From Stenotrophomonas oahuensis (GTDB lineage Bacteria; Pseudomonadota; Gammaproteobacteria; Xanthomonadales; Xanthomonadaceae): DNA of 64,000 nucleotides. The translations under genes and the position numbers were made by a program. Shown piece by piece: positions 63,606 through 64,000 of this stretch (its first letter is position 1; each line of letters opens with the position of its first letter). The notes under the pieces are model-generated. The model had not been told where the DNA came from. It saw only the letters and a program-made list of their open reading frames with translations, and made no database searches. The DNA lies in the NCBI RefSeq assembly GCF_031834595.1, contig NZ_CP115541.1, positions 992,001 through 1,056,000 on the forward strand. The letters are read 5' to 3'.

Positions 63606-64000
63606 ATGCCCAGCGACCTGCCCCCTGACACCGACGCCCTGTTGCATCTGGTCCTGGCCGGCGGCGCACCCGAACCGCGCCAAGGCCTGCTGACCGCTCA
63701 CGGGTCCGCCGACGCCGCGCTGCGCGCGGGGCCCACCGCCTGGCGGGTCGCTGGTTGCTCGGCCGAACAGCGCGCGCGGTTGCTGCGCCCCGAACCCGCG
63801 TCACTGGCGCTGGGCAGGCAATGGCTGTCGGCGGCCGGCCGGCATCTGCTGCCGATCACCGGCGACGACTATCCCGACCTGCTGCGCGAGATCCCGCGTG
63901 CGCCGCTGGCCTTGTTCGTCCACGGGGATCCCTCGGCGCTGTGGCACCCTGGCGTGGCGGTGGTCGGCAGCCGCACCCCCTCGCCCAGCGGTGGCGAACT
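63606..64000 (+). CDS. dprA: DNA-processing protein DprA, 5' part
   Basis: The first 131 codons are present; the gene continues beyond the window. N-terminal helical domain, then ITGDDYPDLLREIPRAPLAL and VAVVGSRTPSPSGGEL, the start of the Rossmann-like DprA core. DprA loads RecA on incoming single-stranded DNA in natural transformation. Confidence 0.93.
   Translation, partial: MPSDLPPDTDALLHLVLAGGAPEPRQGLLTAHGSADAALRAGPTAWRVAGCSAEQRARLLRPEPASLALGRQWLSAAGRHLLPITGDDYPDLLREIPRAPLALFVHGDPSALWHPGVAVVGSRTPSPSGGE

Overview
The window is a 64 kb stretch of high-GC, gene-dense chromosome from a gammaproteobacterium of the Xanthomonadaceae, most likely Stenotrophomonas. The evidence is the complete F-ATPase operon followed by glmU, the algZ/algR/hemC neighbourhood, an RsbRST stress module on a Gram-negative chromosome, and many short palindromic repeats that begin with GTAG. 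Such repeats are known from Stenotrophomonas maltophilia as SMAG elements. The genus is inferred from these features, not from a database match.

Layout. 1-5602: end of an ABC ATPase, two FtsX/MacB-type permeases, then an NtrC-type regulator and its histidine kinase. 5847-14417 (minus): atpI-B-E-F-H-A-G-D-C and glmU, with strong hairpins between several atp genes. 14893-20697: an outer-membrane barrel, then a pyruvate dehydrogenase operon without E1 (aceF, a secreted protein, a lipoyl-bearing lpdA) and a DNA glycosylase. 20889-29929: OmpW, glpD-glpK, an orphan MetQ lipoprotein, a WYL regulator, a LolA-like lipoprotein, a DUF481 barrel, hemC, and an AlgR-like regulator. 29898-33043: the AlgZ-like kinase, an esterase, and a small two-gene unit that looks like a SymE-type toxin followed by a ribbon-helix-helix protein. 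Next to it lies a gene-poor stretch with a large nested inverted repeat. 33044-36980: opgH and a SulP transporter.

37200-42622 (minus) holds the most coherent signalling system: six overlapping or abutting genes encoding RsbR, RsbS, RsbT, an RsbT-like ATPase fused to an RsbX-type phosphatase, a soluble histidine kinase and a double-receiver hybrid kinase. This is a stressosome whose output is two-component signalling; the window shows no sigma factor or DNA-binding output for it. 42765-44857: a secreted GH43 enzyme and an exported alpha/beta hydrolase. 45047-46161: a lower-GC toxin-antitoxin island ending at a CAU-anticodon tRNA, followed by rpoD and dtd.

48882-59431 is an envelope region: an LpxL-like acyltransferase, a long-form GTP cyclohydrolase II-like protein, two PH-domain membrane proteins, a TagF-like transferase, two LPS-type glycosyltransferases, an O-antigen-ligase-like protein and an ArnT-like transferase. 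The window closes with the translation block rsmB-fmt-def (minus), a LysM protein and the start of dprA (plus).
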